A DNA stretch of 64,000 nt from Taeniopygia guttata (Eukaryota > Chordata > Aves > Passeriformes > Estrildidae): contig NC_133026.1 of NCBI RefSeq assembly GCF_048771995.1, forward strand, positions 118,005,501-118,069,500. Reading direction: 5' to 3'. The notes beneath the pieces were generated by a model. The model had not been told where the DNA came from. It did not search any database and was given only the letters and a program-made list of their open reading frames with translations. Numbering within the stretch: position 1 is the first letter of the stretch; every line of letters starts with the position of its first letter. Position numbers and translations under genes: made by a program. Positions 60,158 to 64,000 of this stretch are shown one piece after another.

Positions 60158-61989
60158 GTCTGAAACCAAAAAAAATGTAGAAATGCGTTTTCTGCTTTCC
60201 TAAAAGAAATAGAGGGTACTTTTTGATGGGAAATTTAACAAGTTTGAGGTGTTAGGCTATGACTGATGGTAGGGTGCCCCTGAAGAAGGGCACCCACATG
60301 CATTTAGGAGTAAAACAATAGTGTGTTCTGCTCCAGTGGCTTTGGATCTTTTTGTCTGGTTATCACCTGAGAACTTCATCATGGGGTTTGGCAGGCAATT
60401 AGAAGAAGCCTTCTTGATGCTAATGCAAGCAATTGTGAATCTCCAAATCTCCTCCATAGGATCAGGGCAGATGCCACAGAACCTCAGGACCTTTGGGACA
60501 GTGTCTCACTGATGAAGCATGGCAAGAGGGTGAAAAAGTTTTGAGCTAATCATCAGACATGTTGTCTATTTTAAACAGGTTTTCTAAAGATAGAGGCTTC
60601 AGTGAGCTGTGTTTGGCTTTTCAACCCATCAGTCCATTTGAACCAAATTTAGCAGGGTCATGAGGTACTAAAAAATGCAAAGTTTTTATTTTCATGAAAA
60701 TTAGTATCTGTTTTTGAAATTGACTAGCCCCACATTGAGGAAGGAGCTATGTTGAGGTCAGGAGGCAAGTTCCAGGCATATCTGCACATGCATAAATGGC
60801 TGAGCAGGATACATATGGCAGAATTTATCTGAGCAACTGCTGCTCCTTGCCTTGGCTTTATGCGCAGGAGCTGTTTGTGTTTGGGAAGGAGAGGATGCAA
60901 GGAAGTAGGTCACATTCAAAGAAATAGGCTTTTTTTTCCCCCCTCTGCTCTTTGGGAAATGTTTTGTGGGAAGTGTATCCTCTGTTTCACAAAAGATTTC
61001 TGAGGCAGACAGCCTGATGATGGCTAGTTATCAGAACACAAATGTCTTTGCTTATTCTCTCCCACTAAAGGTCTCCTCTCACTGCCTCAACTTGTTCTGC
61101 AGCTGTAGAAGAGTTTTACTCTCAGGTTTTCATTTTATTCTGTCCCTTTAGGATATTGGAGGTTTAGGAAGATTGTTGATATGTAATATGTAAGTTTGAA
61201 GACCTGTATTTCCTTTCCAGTCACAAACTGAAGAGCTAGCCAGAGAAAACTTCAGGTTTCATCAGTGGTCTTAAAATTCACTGGGTAGTGTCCTGACATT
61301 TCAGTCTTCAAGAAATCATTTCCTCTCATCTAAAGTAGCTGTATACTTTTTGCTAGCTGTTTGAAATACCTACTGAATTATTTTTTTATCCTTTTAATGT
61401 ATCATGCAAATCTGATATGCAGATAGGAAAACTGTATGACCTGGAGAGTTTATAGCACTTTGTTTCAGTAAACAAACAAACCTGCCAACCTAAACCCTCT
61501 CACTACCTTCAAAGAACTTCTCCGTACCTGCTCAGCACATGCTGTGTATGTATGTTCGGGACAATATCACAGGCTCAGATTTATAATACACATTGTGATA
61601 TACATCTCGTGGGAAGGCGTGGAAGGGGAAGTCGAAATGGCTCTTTGCTGATGATAAAATCAAAACAAAAACAATTGCCGATTCCCTCGCCAGAAAGCTT
61701 CCCGGGACATTTTTATAATTCTTTTACTCTGTTGTTGGAGGACTCCAATTAGCCTCAAACTGGAGATCGCAGCTTGTGTGTGAAACAGGCAGCTGCTGGC
61801 ACGCAATCCTCCCTGAAGTTGTTTCCTTTCCTTTTTCCTGAGATTTAGCGAAGGGGGGGAAGGGGTTGGAGTCACATGGATACAAAGCTTTTGATTAATG
61901 TCCAAGTCTCTGCTGCGGCGGAGGCTTTCCAACCTCTCAGCTAGCAGGGCGAGCTGGGAACCAGTGACCGCTCGTTTCCTCCAGGCTGT
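60158..61989. other. PREX2 upstream flank, no gene recognised
   Basis: Intergenic DNA leading into the PREX2 CpG island. GC and CpG content rise from about 61600. Distal promoter elements may lie here, but none can be named with confidence. Confidence 0.55.
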
Positions 61990-62600
61990 GTCCCCTTCCT
62001 GACGGGAAAGGAGCTCTGGAGTGGCTCGTCGCCTCCGGAGCTGGGGCCGCCGCGGAGCGGGGCTGCGGCGCGGCTGGGGACCGGCCGGAGCGCGGCCCCG
62101 CTGTGTAACTTGGCGGGTCTTTTGTTGTCCTTGTCCGCAGCGCAGCGCCGGGGCGCGCAGGGGAAGGCGCCGGGCTGGGAGCGCCGAGCCTCCTCGCTGC
62201 ACCATGACAGAAGAAAGCAAGGGGGAAGGCAAGGGGGAAAGCGGGAAGGACTTGGAGAAGCAGCTTCGCTTACGCGTGTGCGTCCTCAACGAGCTGCTCA
62301 AGACGGAGCGGGACTACGTGGGCACGCTGGAGTTCCTGGTGTCGGTGAGCGCCGGGGCCGGGGGCCCGCGGCCGCCGCAGCTGCGCGGGGCAGGCGGCGC
62401 CCGGCGCGGCGGGAGCGCGGCTCTCCCGGCCGGGAAAGGGCTTTAGCCCGAGCTTTTGCGTAAAAGGCAGGGAGAGAAACAGGTTTTGAGACAGCCGAAG
62501 AGGGGTCGTGCGTTCTTCCCTGCCCCGCTCGCCCCCCACGGTCCCCCGGCCGCACTTTGGAACTGATGATCTCGCGTCTCCGCGCGTGGAAGCGGATGGG
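61990..62600 (+). promoter_or_regulatory. PREX2: CpG island and presumed PREX2 promoter / 5' UTR
   Basis: CpG-dense, GC-rich sequence begins near 61990 and runs through exon 1 into the first about 250 bp of intron 1. This is the expected promoter position. No TATA box is seen at a suitable distance. A strong 3' splice-site look-alike ends at 62140 (see findings), so part of the 5' UTR could be spliced. The transcription start cannot be set from sequence. Confidence 0.75.
62204..62344 (+). CDS. PREX2: PREX2 coding exon 1 (PIP3-dependent Rac exchanger 2; partial gene)
   Basis: PREX2 is a guanine-nucleotide exchange factor for Rac, activated by PIP3 and G-beta-gamma. It also binds and inhibits PTEN. 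The full protein is about 1,600 residues with DH, PH, two DEP, two PDZ and an inositol-phosphatase-like region. This exon encodes 47 residues from MTEESKG to TLEFLVS. Residues about 22-40, [19 protein letters not shown], are the first conserved block of the DH (RhoGEF) domain and match vertebrate PREX2 closely. The basic and acidic N-terminus ending KDLEKQ is also PREX2-like. The ATG has A at -3. The exon ends in phase 0 at GTG TCG followed by donor GTGAGC at 62345. The open frame extends upstream of the ATG with no in-frame ATG, so 62204 is the start. PREX1 is less likely because of its different N-terminus and different neighbours. Confidence 0.96.
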
Positions 62601-64000
62601 GGTGATGGGTTTGGGTTCCCCCAAACCTAACGGGTGAGGGGGCTTGTGTTCATTTTAGGGTGCCGTAGTATATTCCACTACTTGGGATAGTCTTGGAAAG
62701 CCAGCGGTGCAAGGGGGAAGGAGCAGGACGGGGGGTTCTGGTATGTAGCAGCTGCTTGGCATTAAAGCCACATGTGGCATTCACTCCTGTCTTGTGATAT
62801 AGGGTCAGCTGGGAAGGTAGTGCATTCTGCTGTGTTGTGACAGTTCGAGCTTCCTTCTACATTTGACTGTCCCTGTTGATAGGATTATTGGTGCCGAGTA
62901 ATACCTTAGTCAGAAAGGCAGGCGTTCTCACTCAAAAAGCCAAAAGGACAAATTATTGCGGAACAGATGTGGCCAGTGTTTTCATTTGTGCCTGATCTTG
63001 ATAGCATCACTTTCGGGCTCTGATGTGATAAATATGTTCAAATCAGCTGCTTCAAATTGCAAAAATATTCACAGTAGCCCCATCTTACATTTTTCTCCTC
63101 CTGTCCCATTGAAGAGGGGAAATCCTTCCAACTGCAAACTTCCTGCTTTGCTGCCTTGAGAATTGTGGACTTTCTGCTTATTGCCATGAAAGAGGAAATT
63201 CTTAAGTTGGCTGTGACAGGGAGAATAAAAGCACAGACATTGGAGTGAAATAAGATCTACAGAGTAGCTTATTTTCTCCATATGTTTATCCTCAGCAGCA
63301 CCATGAAAAATGGTAAATGGTCCAATGTGTTGGGGTTGTTTTTTTTTTTTTTGTTTTTTTTTTTTTTAAATTTAGCATGTATGTTTGAAAAAGAGGCTGT
63401 GCGATTATTTTACTTGCTTCCATTCAATGGTCAGGTTTTTCCTACTTTTAAAAAAACTATTCTAAGTCAATGTTCTTCCATATTTTACCTTAACCCACAG
63501 ATTTGGTGTATGCCAGAGACTTGGGTTTCAGCAAATTTGAAGAATTTAATTTTGAATTCTAAGGTATTAAGATATATGACTTAAGATACTTGAGTTCAAG
63601 CAGTAAGTGCTCAAATTCTTCCAAGGATCAGAATCTGTATGTGTTTCAAGTTCTATCCAGACACTGAATTCAGTAATGTCTTTTTGCAGTTTGAATCAAG
63701 ATGATCTAAATAAATCATGTGGAGAAAGGGAGAAGGGTTGGTATTAAATACTTGGTTCTACATCAACTTTTCAGATTCATTAACCATTGTGGGCAGGGTT
63801 CAAGTAACTGTTCAGAGGTGTAAATCCTTCACAGAGAAATGTCATGTGTTCTGTTTATACCTCAGTTTTGTTTGAGGAAGCAACTTCTGAGCTTTCCTTT
63901 GGTCTGCCTGCTAGGACTGCTGTTGAGATCAGCTGTGGTGGTGGATTTATGAGGGCCACTGGACTAGGGCCAGTTTGGAGACCATCACACTGATTTTACG
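62345..64000 (+). other. PREX2: PREX2 intron 1 (5' part; continues past the window)
   Basis: The intron begins with GTGAGC at 62345. It is GC-rich up to about 62600 and AT-rich afterwards. A T-rich tract lies at about 63338-63367. The next PREX2 exon (continuing the DH domain after LEFLVS) was not found before the end of the window. No repeat family was recognised here. Confidence 0.85.

Noticed and set aside
62021..62203. N-terminal extension of PREX2 upstream of 62204
   Set aside because: The frame is open but lacks an upstream ATG, and the start at 62204 matches the known PREX2 N-terminus.
61660..62301. 213-codon minus-strand open frame opposite PREX2 exon 1
   Set aside because: It is antisense to the exon, Arg/Ser/Pro-rich, and unrelated to any protein I recognise.
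1..64000. tRNA, snRNA or other structured RNA genes
   Set aside because: No A/B-box pair in a cloverleaf context and no recognisable snRNA sequence was found by eye; a covariance-model search would be the decisive test.

Overview
This is vertebrate nuclear DNA, almost certainly from a bird and probably a passerine. It is AT-rich and intron- or intergene-like. It holds at least thirteen 5'-truncated CR1 LINE copies, several ending in the avian CR1 ATTCTATG-type 3' tail, and solo LTRs of endogenous retroviruses. There are no operons or bacterial signals and no long intact reading frames. The passerine assignment rests on the general look of the LTRs and is an inference.

Only two protein-coding exons can be supported, each in its own CpG island. 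On the minus strand, positions 17354 to 17269 are the signal-peptide exon of carboxypeptidase A6 (CPA6), so positions 1-17268 are part of CPA6 intron 1. On the plus strand, positions 62204-62344 are coding exon 1 of PREX2 (PIP3-dependent Rac exchanger 2), which ends at the start of its Dbl-homology domain; 62345-64000 is the start of PREX2 intron 1. The genes are head to head, as in mammals, with about 44.8 kb between the two start codons. The rest of both genes is outside the window. They are syntenic neighbours with no known joint pathway: CPA6 is a secreted metallocarboxypeptidase and PREX2 is a cytoplasmic Rac GEF.

Layout: 1-17268, CPA6 intron 1, with CR1 copies at 7.4 kb and 9.4-10.0 kb; the second carries an internal inversion. 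17.14-17.86 kb, CPA6 exon 1 and CpG island, with a 15-bp minisatellite and a GGGGAT tract. 17.9-62.0 kb, intergenic, with CR1 copies at 22.1, 27.0, 29.7, 35.3, 43.8, 46.3, 47.5, 50.3-51.2 (nested pair), 52.9 and 58.3 kb. Solo LTRs are at 40.7 kb (perfect 6-bp target duplication), 48.4-49.4 kb (one LTR inserted in another, perfect 6-bp duplication) and 59.6 kb. A GC-rich dispersed repeat has copies at 23.1 and 47.1 kb. 62.0-62.6 kb, PREX2 promoter and exon 1.

I found no new coding system. The observations most worth checking are structural: the 71-bp inversion inside a CR1 copy, the nested LTR pair, the perfect 15-bp-stem hairpin at 26547-26580, a 47-bp near-identical direct repeat on either side of CPA6 exon 1, the unclassified GC-rich repeat pair, and an octamer-rich candidate regulatory block near 45.3 kb.
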